Positions 47,488 through 60,269 of a stretch of 64,000 nucleotides of DNA are shown piece by piece. A program made the translations under genes and the position numbers. Positions within the stretch are counted from its first letter, which is position 1. Each line of letters begins with the position of its first letter. The stretch is from Mya arenaria. Taxonomy: Eukaryota > Mollusca > Bivalvia > Myida > Myidae. The stretch lies in NCBI RefSeq assembly GCF_026914265.1, contig NC_069124.1:52874388-52938387 (forward strand), read 5' to 3'. The notes under the pieces are model-generated. The model was not told the DNA's origin and did no database searches. It worked only from the letters and a program-made list of their open reading frames with translations.

Positions 47488-50400
47488 CTAAAATGGTTCA
47501 CAGGGGTCAGGGCAATATTGTAGCCAGGTTTCAAGAGTACCGCTGTCCACCTGCATCAGTGCAGCATACGTCGTCAACTGGAAGTAAATAATAACTATTC
47601 TATTTCATTTAGTCAGTATGCAAGTTTTTGTCAATGATGGAATGAACATTCGTTTGTATATGGCAATGAATGTAATGATAATTAATTTAATCGAAATCGA
47701 CTTTTATGATGCAACACAAACTTCTACATTTGTACAACCTTGTTGAGCACTGGTTTTGATGACAGAACGTTGAACAGCCCAGGAAACCCCACATTCTGGA
47801 ATCAATATTTAAAAACAAAATTCATGAAATAGCGCCTTATTGCACAATAAAACGATCTTGGTATATCAACATTGTTTAAAAGACTGGGTATATGAAAGAA
47901 ATCAACACATTCCGATAGACAGGTAAACAAAGGGACGAACAGATAGTTGAACACATGAAAGGCGGGCCGACAATTAACTTTGTCCCATCATTAAACAGTT
48001 AAACAGCGCCCTTATCCACTGACCTCTTGGCCCATGTGTTGCATGCATTTGTTCGCAGGTCCCCGTCGATCATCCAGGAAGAGCGGCGCCTTCCAGTGGT
48101 CATAGTTGGTCTCCAAGACGTACCAGCCACCCGCCGTCTTGTCCGTCATCGGCCATACGTCCGTTCCATTAACTTCGCGGTTACGGGTAATCACCACGCC
48201 CTTAATAAAACACACTAGCCTTTTTTATGAACAGATGTCATTCGTTTAGCAAAGGCGTAAAGTGCAGCTGTTTTAAATGTGGACGTTGTTGTTTGATATG
48301 GTTAAACGTTAGAAGTGTATATTGTGTAAACATGTTATCATATTGAGCGAGTGTACAATTGCTTAGGACACTATGGTGATAATATGCACTTACAATGTAG
48401 TATTAAAATGATTCATCCGAACTGCGAAAAGTAGCTCAATTCACAAACTAATTTGTAGCTGTAGATGTATGATGTTTCTTCGACGACTCATACGAACGTG
48501 TTTCCGATGCTCACAAACATGTCTTAACAGAAATTAATTTGAGAAGTTTTAATTACGTTAAATAGCTTCATGAAGGCCAGCGAAAATACATTTATCAGCT
48601 GTATAGTACCTGGTCGGGTTTCGTGCCTCCGAGGATGAAATATCCAGGCGCAATGAGTTGAGTATTTGAGAAAGTGTTGAATGCCTCCTCGAAGGATTTT
48701 GCTGTCTCCAAGGTGTCACGTGCCATAAGACTCATCCAGCTACCTTTGTGATCTTGGATGTACTCAAGAATACCTATAAAAATATGTTATGTGCTTTTAA
48801 CGATTTGTCATTACAAATGGATTTATTATTTGATTAATAAATTGTTTTATTTTTCATAATATAAGTTTTTAATTACCCATATATCCTCCATCCAGCCGAA
48901 ATCTTTCGTTCATGCTATATGTGAACACACCCTATACAAAAACAGAAAAAGAACTATAAAGCTGAATACATCTTTATACATGGGGAACGATTTAATTTGT
49001 TAATGCTTACAAACATATTGATCAAATCAACATACTTTAACTAAGACTTTGTGCGTTATGAAAAAGTGTGAACTGTCAAACTGTATTGGTGTTATCGGTC
49101 GGCTTTTTCTAGCTTGCAATGCTTTACAGAAAATGTTTAGAGTGTGTTTACCTTTTTGACGGCGGTGAGGACACCGATGTATCCGGCATACTGGACGGAC
49201 CGGAAGACGATCTGACTGTCCCTCTGCCAGTCAACGTTGATAATGGCCGGCCGCAGGACCTCCGTTAGCTCCCACGTCCGGTTCTTCACGTCCCAACTGA
49301 CAGGGAACGGATAAAAAGACGTCTTATTTCATGTAATAATAAATAGATATCCAAGAAGCTTTTGTTCTCACTGTACTGCTATGGAATAACTTATAAAAAA
49401 AATATAAGTTGGCGTTAAACTTAAGTTATCCAGACTTTCAACCATATACACGCACAATCCGGCACATCTATAAAGTTAAAGCCTTTGTCGTCTATGTGAA
49501 AGAGAACTGCAATTCGAACACCCTTGTAAAATCACACAATAGAACAAACATTAGGTTCGTACCCCAAGAAGAGACCGAAGTCCAGGTTCCTGACGTGGTA
49601 CATCTTGCCGTTAACGTCCTGGCTCACGATTGACGTACATACCGTGAACAGCTCGTAGAAAATGTTGTACGTAAACAAATCACCTACAGGATAGAGCATT
49701 GTTTTAAAAAAATAAACACACAATGCATTCTTGACACAGCAAGCGCTCATGATACATTTAACAAACTAAATCTTGATAATAAGGAAGTTTAATCTGCCAC
49801 TCTTACTGCGTACGGAAACATCTTGGTGCTTACCTTCAAATGGCTGAATTGTAAAAATTGATGTCGCGCCGGTCGTCTTTAATTTCAAGATTTATTCATA
49901 GACAGTGCTTCTTGAATTCTGTGTGGCTTTTTGTTTCTGTACATGAACAAACGGTGTTTGTTTTTACAATCCTTTGTTCCTAGTTAATTCATAGTCCTGT
50001 TGTTTATATGGCCACTCATATTGTGGTGCAATAAAGCGAGATTTGTTTAATTGCTAATGTTCTCGATATTTTATTTGTCAAAAAAAGTGTTAGTCAATAA
50101 CTATTAATCCTTAATATGGGGTCTAAATATTCAAAAGTATGTATACATATTCAGAGTATAATTATTATATCAGTAGCATGGACGTTTTACATAAATTTAC
50201 TTGAATCAGGGTTACGGAGATGCCATTGATAAAGAATGATTGGAGGTCGGTTGAAATATTTTATCTTTTTTTAATTAAAATATGATTGAACCAGACAGAC
50301 ATCAGGAGTAAAAACGATCTTCCTACCAAGCATAATTCCAGAAAAATTCGCCATTCCTCTAAGCTCCTCTTTGTAAGGACTAGGCAACACGTTGTCAAGG

Positions 50401-52271
50401 TCGTCCTGTAACATAAGGCAATGTTCAACAACAATGTGTGTATACCACGTGATAAATTGCGTCATAAATGCTACGTCGGAAGGCGATATTTTGATTTGTA
50501 AAAAGACTTTAAACAAAGATATCTTCACTATTTGTTTACCATTTTAAACGAAACATGGCACAGTCTACGCCGCTTATGGAGCCCTACCTTCAGTCTTTTA
50601 CCAGAATTTGATTTCGAGTTTAGTTTCTTAAAACACTTCGACAAACTTTCCACAATACGACCGTCTGACGGAGCACTGTATTTTGGAAACAGGTTTGTCG
50701 AAGTGTTGATTGAAAATAATGACCTCATCAAATTTCGGAAATAAAACATATGCGGGGCTCTTTAAGTGGCATAGATTGCCCTTTGTTTCATTTAAAATGG
50801 TGTTGTAAATGAAAAGTTATCTTTGATTTAAGTCCTCATTTTAAGCAAATTTTTGCCTTCCGACGTAGCATATATGACGTAATTTATCACGTGGTATACA
50901 CACACTGAACAACAAGGGTTTTAACAGTAGCGATAACCTCAGTCTGTCGGTCTAAACCGATCGCAATACAAAAGTATAGACTGTCCATACTTTTTGACTC
51001 TAAAAAAAAAAACACGTCAAAACTGTATGTAGACAATAAATGATAATAAAAGGGTAAATAAACAATAATGCCGGTGGCGTGCACAATATAACTTTTTCAA
51101 AACAAGCAATTAGCAATTCAGCATTAATTCTTGGTGATACTTGGTAAAATTAAATGGCGCGTTTGTTTTGTTTTAAACTTTCAAGTAATGTGGATTCGTT
51201 CAGCATTTCTATAAAACTTAATGATTAAAGTAACTGACCAACCCCTAGCTTTTCGATTATAGTGAAGATTTTTCCATCGCCGAAGTTCAACAAAAACTTT
51301 TTGAATTCGCTGATAATGCCGCCAATCTGAAACAAATACGATTGCAAATCCATAAAGTCATAATTGGGCAATGCAGCAAATGAGCAATCGAAATAAGGTA
51401 CATCAAAACATTGCTGCAGATGATGATACTCATGGAAAAGAGGGATGATGGTGCCACACCTCCTTCCGTTTCTCCATGGCGACCTGGGCCCAGCGTTGTT
51501 CTGGTGGTAGGTCAAGGTTGATGATGTATGCGGGTACGGCCCGACTAGCAAAAAGAAAACAATACAAAGATAAGAAAATGTTTTTTCCATCAAATGAGTC
51601 GTTGATGTTTGCATTCATGACCTAGCCGTATCACAATTAAGGTGATTTTAGGAAATGTCAACTTTATAAGGTAATAATATTCATGATAATTAACACTTCA
51701 ACTAATAATGAATCTTAACATTTAAATTATGTTTGGCAATTTCTACTTCATTGTTCATATATAATAGTGATCATGTACTAAAGGTTTTATCATAACAAAA
51801 GCTATTAGAATGTACTTAACAACCTGCTTCTATAGTTATGTTATTACATAAGTCTTACTCTTTCGATGGAGGGTATGGAACTTGCACGCAACTGTCATTG
51901 TACTGTAATGGAAATTCGACGTCATATAGAAGGAGGTAGAATGTTTTCAACATGTATTAAATTATTAATAATATTTAGTACGCATTTTGTGCTCAGACTA
52001 GCTAAAGTTATATCTATTAACATTATGTTCACTGGATATCCCACAAAAGAGGGCATACGTATATAATATAATGATATGAGTTTGACCTGATTGATACATT
52101 ATCATGATAGCTCCTATATAGGATTGCTGGTCTCAATTACGTATTAATTGCACTTTTACATGAACGCTATTGCACATCATATGTTTACAAAGTAAATATA
52201 CATACGGGAGGAATCTGTCCGTATACAGCAGCCACCATCAGCAAAAGAGTGTACACGGCGAGTCCATGCAT
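47488..52271 (-). CDS. ASAH1: Acid ceramidase, complete, 12 exons
   Basis: The protein has 388 residues, compared with about 395 in mammals. It would cleave ceramide to sphingosine and fatty acid in lysosomes. Exons from 5' to 3' on the minus strand: 52271-52206, 51902-51859, 51544-51460, 51326-51243, 50405-50327, 49683-49563, 49296-49152, 48931-48877, 48773-48610, 48200-48024, 47795-47739 and 47577-47488; all phases agree. Exon 1 encodes a signal peptide (hydrophobic run [11 protein letters not shown]). [12 protein letters not shown] places the family's self-cleavage and nucleophile Cys at 135. RNLDFG (Arg151, Asp154), NYDHW (Asn313) and LDDRR (Arg326) match known active-site positions. The C terminus keeps CPDPC (381-385), which favours ASAH1 over the related NAAA. 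A family B MITE sits in the intron between exons 4 and 5. Confidence 0.95.
50432..50907. mobile_element. MITE family B, copy 2
   Basis: It has the same termini as 2043-2488, is flanked by AACAA on both sides (50427-50431 and 50908-50912), and lies within ASAH1 intron 4 only ~20 bases from exon 5. Confidence 0.85.
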
Positions 52272-53006
52272 CTTGGCCACAGGAGGCGGGGAGGCAATGT
52301 CAAACTCTTTATATAGAATCGGTGTAAATTCATGTGTATATCTAAATCTACAAACCTCTAGCTTTAGTTTAGCTTGTATACAAGTTCAAAAAATGATCAC
52401 CATAGTGCATCTGCTTTAAAACAACTGTTTGCCAATTTTGCGTCCATTCTAATCATATAATTTTGCAGTCAAAACTAAATAATAGATCTGTATATACTAG
52501 TACTATAATAATTATCATATCATGTACATTCTTTTCCTTATAATGCCCATTACTATATGTTAATAATCAAATTAATACGGATTGAAGAGGCATGTTGTTA
52601 AGCATGTTCTTAAAATATAATACGTTGTTTTAAAAATGATTCAGTGCTTTATTACATGATACCAAAAACTATAATAAATAGGTGTACATACACATGGGAT
52701 TATGAGGAACTTACTTGAAATCAGTGTTTCGGATGAATATTCCAAGTGAGAGATTTTTACCAAAAAGGCTTGTAGAATATTGAACACTTACATATGAAAT
52801 AACTTGAATATAAACTCATTAAAGTTCACAAGTTTGTAATAAAGATTACATTTAATATACAATGAAGTTCTATTGTTTAGGTTTATCTTATTTAATTGTA
52901 TAGGGTTGATTATCATTAATATGAATCCACTATGATTGAAATAAAGATAACAGTTAATAAAGTACTACTGTGCTGGTTTATCATATCACACTGTATATGT
53001 TGGTTA
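52272..53006. promoter_or_regulatory. Upstream region of ASAH1
   Basis: The ASAH1 promoter should lie here because the gene starts at 52271 on the minus strand. I see no convincing core element, and no first exon for the C1q gene on the other side. Confidence 0.35.
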
Positions 53007-53318
53007 TGCACCAGTCATTTCTAACCAAGGCCCCCAGGTCCTGGGAATAGCGCGGACTTCGACTTTAGGTCCAGCTAACCCCGGCTAAAATCCCCGTCCT
53101 ACGGGGACGAACAGATGGTAAAATCCCCGCCAAATGCCCCCGCACCCCCGGGACCCTAGGTAAAGCCCATTCCCCGCTATATTTAAAGCGAAGACAAAAC
53201 CACCGCATTCACCCGGAACTGCGGGGCCACCTGGAAGGTAAAAACACGGCCCATTTCCCCGGCTATCCCCGGTATACCCCCGGACCTGGGGGTGCCGTGG
53301 TTACAATTGACTGGTGCA
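53007..53318. mobile_element. GC-rich palindromic MITE
   Basis: TGCACCAGTCATTTCTAACC on the left is paired with GGTTACAATTGACTGGTGCA on the right, and TTA is duplicated on both sides (53004-53006 and 53319-53321). The interior is full of CCCCGGC-type words and is far richer in GC than the surrounding DNA. It encodes no protein. Confidence 0.8.
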
Positions 53319-53519
53319 TTATCATTATACTCAGGGGTCATACGATTGCCCTATTCACCTTTCTAAATAACAACTAAGTAAAATTAATAAATTATGCCAC
53401 GCATTCACTCTTAAACTTAACTTTCTTGTTTGTTTTGTTTCAGTTATTCAGTTCGATGTGTACAATCTACTGACCTTTGACGTCGTGGTTAAAAAATGAT
53501 GATGAAACTTACAAAACTC

Positions 53520-56500
53520 ACTGGGTGGAGGTGTTCGATATCAACAACTCTGATTCTTATTGGTGGGAGGGCGGTTGAGGGGGTCGATATCAACAACTCT
53601 GTTTCTTAGTGGTGGGAGGGCGGTTGAGGGGGTCGATATCAACAACTAAATTGTTCTAAGTGGTACTAGGGCGGTGGAAGGGGTCGATATCAACAACTAA
53701 ATTGTTCTTAGTGGTGGTAGGGCGGTGGAGGGGGTCGCTACAAACAACTAAATTGTTCTAGTGGTTGGAGGGCGTTGGGGGGTGTCGATATCAACAACTA
53801 TTGTTCTAAGTGGTGGGAGGGCGCTGGAGGGGGTCGATATCAACAACTTTGATTCTTAGTGGCGGGAGGGGGTTGGAGAGGTTCGATATCAACAACTATG
53901 ATTCTTAGTGGCGGGAGGGCGGTGGAGGTGGTCGATATAAACTACTATTGTTCTTAGTGGCGGGACGGTTGGTGGAGAGCGTTGATATCAACAACAATTG
54001 TTATTGTTTTATTGTTGGGAGGGTTGGTGGAGAGGGTCGATATCAACAACATTTGTTGTTAGTGAGGGGAGAGCAATGGAGGGGTCGATATCAACAACTA
54101 TTGTTTTTAGTGTTGGGAGGGTTGGTGGAGAGGATCGATATCAACAACATTTGTTGTTAGTGAGAGGAGGGCGATGGAGGGGGTCGATATCAACAACTAT
54201 TGTTTTTAGTGTTGGGAGGGTTGGTGGAGGGGTCGATATCAACAACTATGATTCTTAGTTGCGGGAAGGCGGTGGGGGTGTCGATATCAACAACTATTGA
54301 TCTTAGTGGTGGGAGGGCGGTTGAGGGGGTCGATATCAACAATTAAATTGTTCTAAGTGATGGTAGGGCGGTGGAAGGGGTCGATATCAATAACTAAATT
54401 GTTCTTAGTGGTGGTAGGGCGGTGGAAGCGGGCGATACCAACAATTAAATTGTTCAAGTGGTGGGAGGGCGGTGGAGGGGGTCGATATTAACAACTATGA
54501 TTCTTAAAGGCGGGAGGTTGGTGGTGGTGGGGGTGTCGATATCAACAACAATTGTTCTAAGTGGTGGGAGGGCGCTGGAGGGGGTCGATATCAACAACAA
54601 TGATTCTTAGTGGTGGTAGGGCGGTGGAGGGGGGTCGATATAAAAAAACTATTATTCTTAGTGGCGGGAGGGCGTTTTTTTTTTGTGTGTTTTTTTTTTT
54701 GGGGGGGGGGGAGAGGTCGATATCAACAACTATTGTTTTTAGTGGTGGGAGGGCGGTGGAGGTGGTCGATACCAACAAATTAATTGTTCTTAGTGGCGGG
54801 GGAGCGGTGGAGAGGGTCGATATAAACAACTTTGATCCTTAGTGGCGGGAGGGCGGTGGAGGGTTAGATATCAACAACTATGATTCTTAGTGGCGGGTGG
54901 GCGGTGGAGGGGGTCGATATAAACTACCATTGTTCTTAGTGGTGGGATGGTTGGTGATGAGGGTTGATATCAACAACTATTGTTATGTTTAAGTGGTGGG
55001 AGGGTTGTTGGAGAGGATCGATATCAACAACTATTGTTCTTAGTGATGGGAGGGCGATGGAGGGGGTCGATATCAACAACTATTGTTTTTTATTGTTAGG
55101 AGGATTGGTGGAGGGGTAGATATCAACAACTATGATATTTAGTGGCGGGAGGGCGGTGGGGGTGTCGATATCTACAAGGATTGTTTTTAGTGTTGGGAGG
55201 GTTAATGGAGGGGTCGATATCAACAACTATTGTTCTTAGTTGCGGGAGGGCGGTGGGGTGTCGATATCAACAACTATTGTTCTTAGTGGTGGGAGGGCGG
55301 TTGAGGGGGTCGATATCAACAACCAAATCGTTCTTATTGGTGGTAAGGCGGTGGAAGGGGTCGATATCAACAACTAAATTGTTCTAGTGGTGGGAGGGCG
55401 GTGGAAAGGGTCGATATTAACACCTAAATTGTTCTTAGTGGTGGTAGGGCGGTGGAAGGGGTCAATATCAACAACAATGATTCTTAAAGGCGGGAGGGCG
55501 GTGGGGGTGTCGATATCAACAACTATTGGCATAAGTGGTGGGAGGGCGGTTGAGGAAGTCGATATCAACAACTATGATTCTTAGTGGTGGGAGGGCGGTG
55601 GAGGGGGTCGATATCAACAACTATTGTTCTTAGTGGTGGGGGGGGGGCGGTTGAGGGGGTCGATATCAACAACTAAATTGTTCTTAGTGGTGGTAGGGCG
55701 GTTGAGGGTGTCGATATCAACAACTAATTGTTCTTAGTGGTGGTAGGGCGGTGGAAGGGGTCGATATCAACAACTAAATTGTTCTTAGTGTTGAGAGGGC
55801 GGTGGAAGGGGTCGATACCATCAACTAAATTGTTCAAGTGGTGGGAGGGCGGTGAAGGGGGTCGATTTTAACAACTATGATTCTTTAAGGCGGGAGGCTG
55901 GTGGTGGTGGGGGTGTCGATATCAACAACAATTGTTCTAAGTGGTGGGAGGGCGCTGAAGGGGGTCGATATCAACAACAATGATTCTTAGTGGTGGTATG
56001 GCGGTGGAGGGGGTCGATACCAACAACTAAATTGTTCTAGTGGTGGGAGGGCGGTGTAGGGGGTCGATATCAACACCTAAATTGTTCTTAGTGATGGTAG
56101 GGCGGTGGAGCGGGTCGATATAAAAAAAAACTTTTATTCGTAGTGGCGGGAGGGTGGTTTTTTTTTTTTTTCTTTTTTTCTTATTTGTGGGGGGGGGTCG
56201 ATATCAATAACTATTGTTTTTAGTGGTGGGAGGGCGGTGGAGGGGGGTCGATATCAACAACTAAATTGTTCTTAGTGGCGGGAGAGCGGTGGAGAGGGTC
56301 GACAAAAACAACTTTGATTCTTAGTGGCGGGAGGGCTGTGGAGGGTTAGATATCAACAACTAAATTGTTCTTAGTGGCGGGAGGTCGGTGGAGGGGGTCG
56401 ATATCAACTACCATTGTTCTTAGTGGTGGGATGGTTGGTGATGAGGGTTGATATCAACAACTATTGTTATGTTTAAGTGGTGGGAGGGTTGGTGGAGAGG

Positions 56501-57180
56501 GTCGATATCAACAACTATTGTTCTTAGTGATGGGAGGGCGATGGAGGGGGTCGATATCAACAACTATTGTTCTTAGTGTTGGGAGGGTTGGTGGAGGGGT
56601 CTATATCAACAACTATGATTTTTAGTGGCGGGAGGGCGGTGGGGGCATTGATATCAACAACTATTGTTCTTAGTGTTGGGAGGGCGATGGGGTGTCGATA
56701 TCAACAACTATTGTTCTTAGTGGTTTGAGGGCGGTGGAAGGGGTCGATATCAACAACTATGATTCTGAGTGGTGGGAAGGCAGTGGAGGGGGTCGATATA
56801 TACAACTATTGTTCTTAGTGGTAGGATGGTGATGGAGGGGGTTGATATCAATAACTATTGTTCTTAGTGTTGGGAGGGCGGTAAAGGGGGTCGATATCAA
56901 CAACTGTGATTCGTAGTGTTGGGAGAGTTGGTGGAGGCGGTCGTTATGAACAACTAAGGTTCGTAGCGGTGGTAGGGGTGGTTGAGTTGTGTCGATATCA
57001 ACAACTATGATTCTTAGTGTTAGTCGGGTTAGTGGAGGGGTAGATATCAACAACTATGATTCTAAGTGCTGGGAAGGGTGGTGAAGGGGGTCGATATGAA
57101 CAACTATGAGTATTAGTGTTGGAAGGGGTCGATATCAACAACTTTGACTCTTAGTGGTGAGGCGGTGGAGGGGGTCGATA
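53520..57180. repeat. ~49-bp G-rich minisatellite, about 70-75 copies
   Basis: The unit is close to GGTGGGAGGGCGGTGGAGGG plus GGTCGATATCAACAACTATT plus GTTCTTAGT. Guanine is strongly biased to the plus strand. Two internal poly-T/poly-G tracts (about 54674-54711 and 56157-56197) sit in matching contexts ~1.48 kb apart. Reading frames inside the array, on either strand, are repeat products. It precedes the first recognised C1q-gene exon by ~180 bases. Confidence 0.95.
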
Positions 57181-57359
57181 AAAACATGTTCTAGTATTCG
57201 AGTTCATTTAGATGTTAGTTTCAAACATTAGCATGAATGTTATACTTTAAATCTGTGCTAGATATATGTAATTTCTTATCAAAGACATTGCGACCCTTAG
57301 CTGGCTCAATTTTATCAGCACAGTCGCATATACTTATTCACATAACATTTCGGTTTCAG

Positions 57360-59628
57360 TGAATGACGAAAATGCCATGGCTATTAATAATTTTAGTTTT
57401 GAATGCACGGCCATTGGGGTAGATATAGCAGAAAGACTGGATGCGTTGGAAACACAGTTGAAGGAATTTATGCACAGAGGTATAAAACAGGTTTTGTATA
57501 TTTTCTTCATGTGTATGTACAAGCCTGCACTTTTAGTAGAAAGTGAGTATTTTTTTATTGTAAAGTGTTAAGGCAAATCCTCGGCAAGTGCTGTCTGATT
57601 GTAGAAAAAGAATGAACTATTTACTTTCTTTTAAAATTCACGAAGAAAAAATGCACGAATGGCATTGCTTAAAGAAACCCTATTTAGTACTTAACAACGC
57701 ATATCTGAGGCATCAGACTTCTGTCAGCAAGAAAACTGTTTTATGTGGTATTGTGTTGTAAGGTTCATACGTGAAGTTTCCGCTGAATACACTTTTATCA
57801 TTATATGCAGAGTCACAGAACCAGAGAAAAATTGATGAACAAGCAAAGGTCATAGCTGATATAAAAGGAACAGTTGAGACTCAAAGGCGGATAAATAGAG
57901 AGCTGAAGAACATCGTTGGCCGCCAGGAATCTACTATTGCTAAGTTGCAAGTGACCGTCAGTGTTCAAGAGGGAAGCATTCAGGAGCTTTTGTCTGAAGT
58001 AGCGGATTTGCGTGGCGTGACAACAAAACAGTATGAGTCTTTGTACAATAATGATATTGATGAACGCAAACTAATGTGAAGGAAAAGCATAAGTGATATT
58101 TTATTGGCAATTAATGATAGTTTTTTTTTTTATTTTGAATAATATTATTGATAAGCTTGATTCCGAAACTTAAGCTTGAGTACTCATGAGCTTGTTTAAA
58201 CTACCAGTCACATGGACAGCTGTTTCTTTGGCCATTTAAAGGCGGTAACACCATCATTTATTAATTAAGTTAGGTTGATACATGTGCTGTCTGTCTATTG
58301 TTTGGTGGTGTTGTATTGCCCTGTATGTATGTATGTATTTCTTTAGACCTTGCGGTCAAGGATAACTCGTGAAAGTGCAAGCACTTATTTCCAACGGGGT
58401 CCTTTTGGTTTTTGCTGAAGGGACAGCACGCTGAAGAGACAGTGGTGGGATACAAGGAAATCCGGGTGCGATACCCTAGCTCTTTTTTCGAAGAGACCCC
58501 TTGGTTTTGTAAAGCAAATGTAATTATTAAAGTCCGTGTGATTTCAACAAACGACTTGTACATGCACTTGAACGCACCTCTAACTGATGACGAAACGCTA
58601 CTTTCTCTGTTGTGACGTCATCCAGATATATGTATATATGTAAATGCAAAGTGATTTATGTTGAACGCATTTGAGTACAAACATATTTGAGGTATATGAA
58701 CACGTGGTGAGTGTTTCACAACCACTTTTAAGAGAAGAGCCCACACTTACGTTTGATATCCCTTTTTTTATTTATTTTTGAAACATGAACAAACCAACTT
58801 ACAAGTATTTCACTGTAATTTGCAATGATCGGAAATATGACCTTTAACTTATTCATCTAAAAGTGAATAAAAAATGCTTTTCAAATGTGTCTGTCTACGA
58901 AATATGTTCTAAAATGTATTTTAAGCTCATCAATACCCGCTTTCCAGGCTCTCTGTACATACATTACCGTTTGTTTTGACATAGACTGTGATTAACACTT
59001 ACAGTTACTTAACATCAGAAACTCGGGTCTTTGTGTAGTTTTTCACAAACTTAAATCTGTTACCAGGCTATCGAATAAACGTATTTACACATAGCTGGAT
59101 GCCGTCACACGTACATGCACAAGTTTTTTTTCACAAAGTACCTCACTGATACAATAAGAAAGGTTCGAAGTATGTGCTATTTCAAGGTTGACACCTCTTC
59201 CAGGCATTTCTCAGATAAGAGTTTCCCCCGAACTTCTTGTGGCGTTCATGGCAGTGAAGGATGCTGATCAGAGCGGCATTGGACTAAACCAAAACATTCT
59301 ATTCGAAAATGTCCAGTTGAATGAAGGCAATGGATACCATGCACTCAGTGGATTTTTCATTGCACCACAACCTGGAATTTACATGTTTACGGTGACTTTG
59401 TTTAAACGAAATGGAGGTCCTGCATTGAACGCTGCAATTGTACACAGCGGAAACGAAGTCGCGCGACTGCAAGCTGATGACCTTCAATGGGAACAGTGTA
59501 GTCAGACCGTGCTTCTAAGGGTCAACAAGAATGACGATGTTTGGGTCAGAAATATATTGACCGAACATGATGACGTCTGGGGAAATGAATATTCTACATT
59601 TGCTGGCATTCTTCTCTGGCAATTTTAG
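57360..59628 (+). CDS. Coiled-coil plus C1q-domain protein, 5' end not found
   Basis: Exon A (57360-57479) enters in phase 1 after TTTCAG and encodes NDENAMAINNFSFECTAIG followed by a heptad-like stretch (AERLDALETQLKEF). Exon B (57811-58030 if its CA|GTATGA donor is used) is a strong coiled coil rich in Glu, Gln and Lys. The last exon ends at 59628 and starts at 59204 (CCAG|GC) or 59220 (TAAG|AG). Only the 59220 start matches exon B's phase; the 59204 start would need another exon. It encodes a C1q domain: NEGNGYHALSGFFIAPQPG, then IYMFTVTLF, and ending STFAGILLWQF. Such proteins are secreted, oligomeric recognition molecules that are very numerous in bivalve immunity. The signal-peptide exon should lie upstream but was not identified; the large minisatellite may be in that intron. 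Confidence 0.85.
58330..58620. repeat. Possible interspersed repeat in the C1q intron
   Basis: The stretch around GGAAATCCGGGTGCGATACC is more GC-rich than its neighbours and gives overlapping open frames on both strands without a known domain. I suspect a SINE-like repeat, but only one copy is in this window. Confidence 0.3.
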
Positions 59629-59740
59629 CCTTAGCGAAGAAATGATGGCTCTATAGATGTGCGATATGTCTTGGACAGTCGGCATAAACTAGTTTAAGTC
59701 ATTTGCTGAATTATAACTTAATGTTATTGTAACGAAATGA

Positions 59741-59746
59741 AATAAA
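59741..59746 (+). terminator. Polyadenylation signal of the C1q gene
   Basis: AATAAA about 110 bases after the TAG stop. Confidence 0.6.
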
Positions 59747-60071
59747 AAGCATAAGCAGATTTTTCTTTATTTGAAAGGGAGTATTGAACACACAAATTCA
59801 TAATGTGCTGATAATATTGATATGTTATTAAACATTATCGACATGAGTCTTTTGGATGACCAAACCCGATTTCTTATAAAATCTAGAATTTGAACAAGCC
59901 CAAAAAGCATTTTACTAAGCTAAGTTGATTCACATCAAGATATCCCTGCTATGCTCCAAAGTTACCACGCACTCAATCTCCTTCTTCCGATGGTTTCTGT
60001 GCCCCTCCCCCCCCCCCCTTGACCTTTCTGTTGATTCGGTTGCTGCATGAAGATGACCGCTGTCAGTACAG

Positions 60072-60265
60072 GCTGAGGACCTCATCCACGACAAGCCAAT
60101 CTTCTGGAACTTAAATATAACGGACTACAAGAGGAATGACAAAAAGGCACGTTATGGGATGACTAGGTACAGCGAATTGGCAAGACCTTCTAACTCCTTA
60201 GGCGATGGCTTAAGTCACTCAAAGACATCCACACACGCCCTAACAAGAAAAAGAAAGAATGTTGA
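60072..60265 (+). pseudogene. Frameshifted MADF-domain (Myb/SANT-like) fragment
   Basis: Frame one reads AEDLIHDKPIFWNLNITDY followed by KRNDKKARYG, the opening pattern of MADF DNA-binding domains (LI....P.LW....DYK). In another frame, after ~60180, RRWLKSLKDIHTRPNKKKK matches the closing KRWK.LRD.F.R pattern. The two halves are in the right order but need a frameshift to join, so the copy is dead. It may derive from a transposon-linked or host MADF gene. Confidence 0.55.
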
Positions 60266-60269
60266 TGGT

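Noticed and set aside
53948..57053. Many 65-98-codon frames in the G-rich array on both strands
   Set aside because: Repeat translations interrupted at every indel; no signal or domain.
58412..58615. An extra exon of the C1q gene
   Set aside because: No splice acceptor in the right phase and no family motif. The composition suggests an interspersed repeat.
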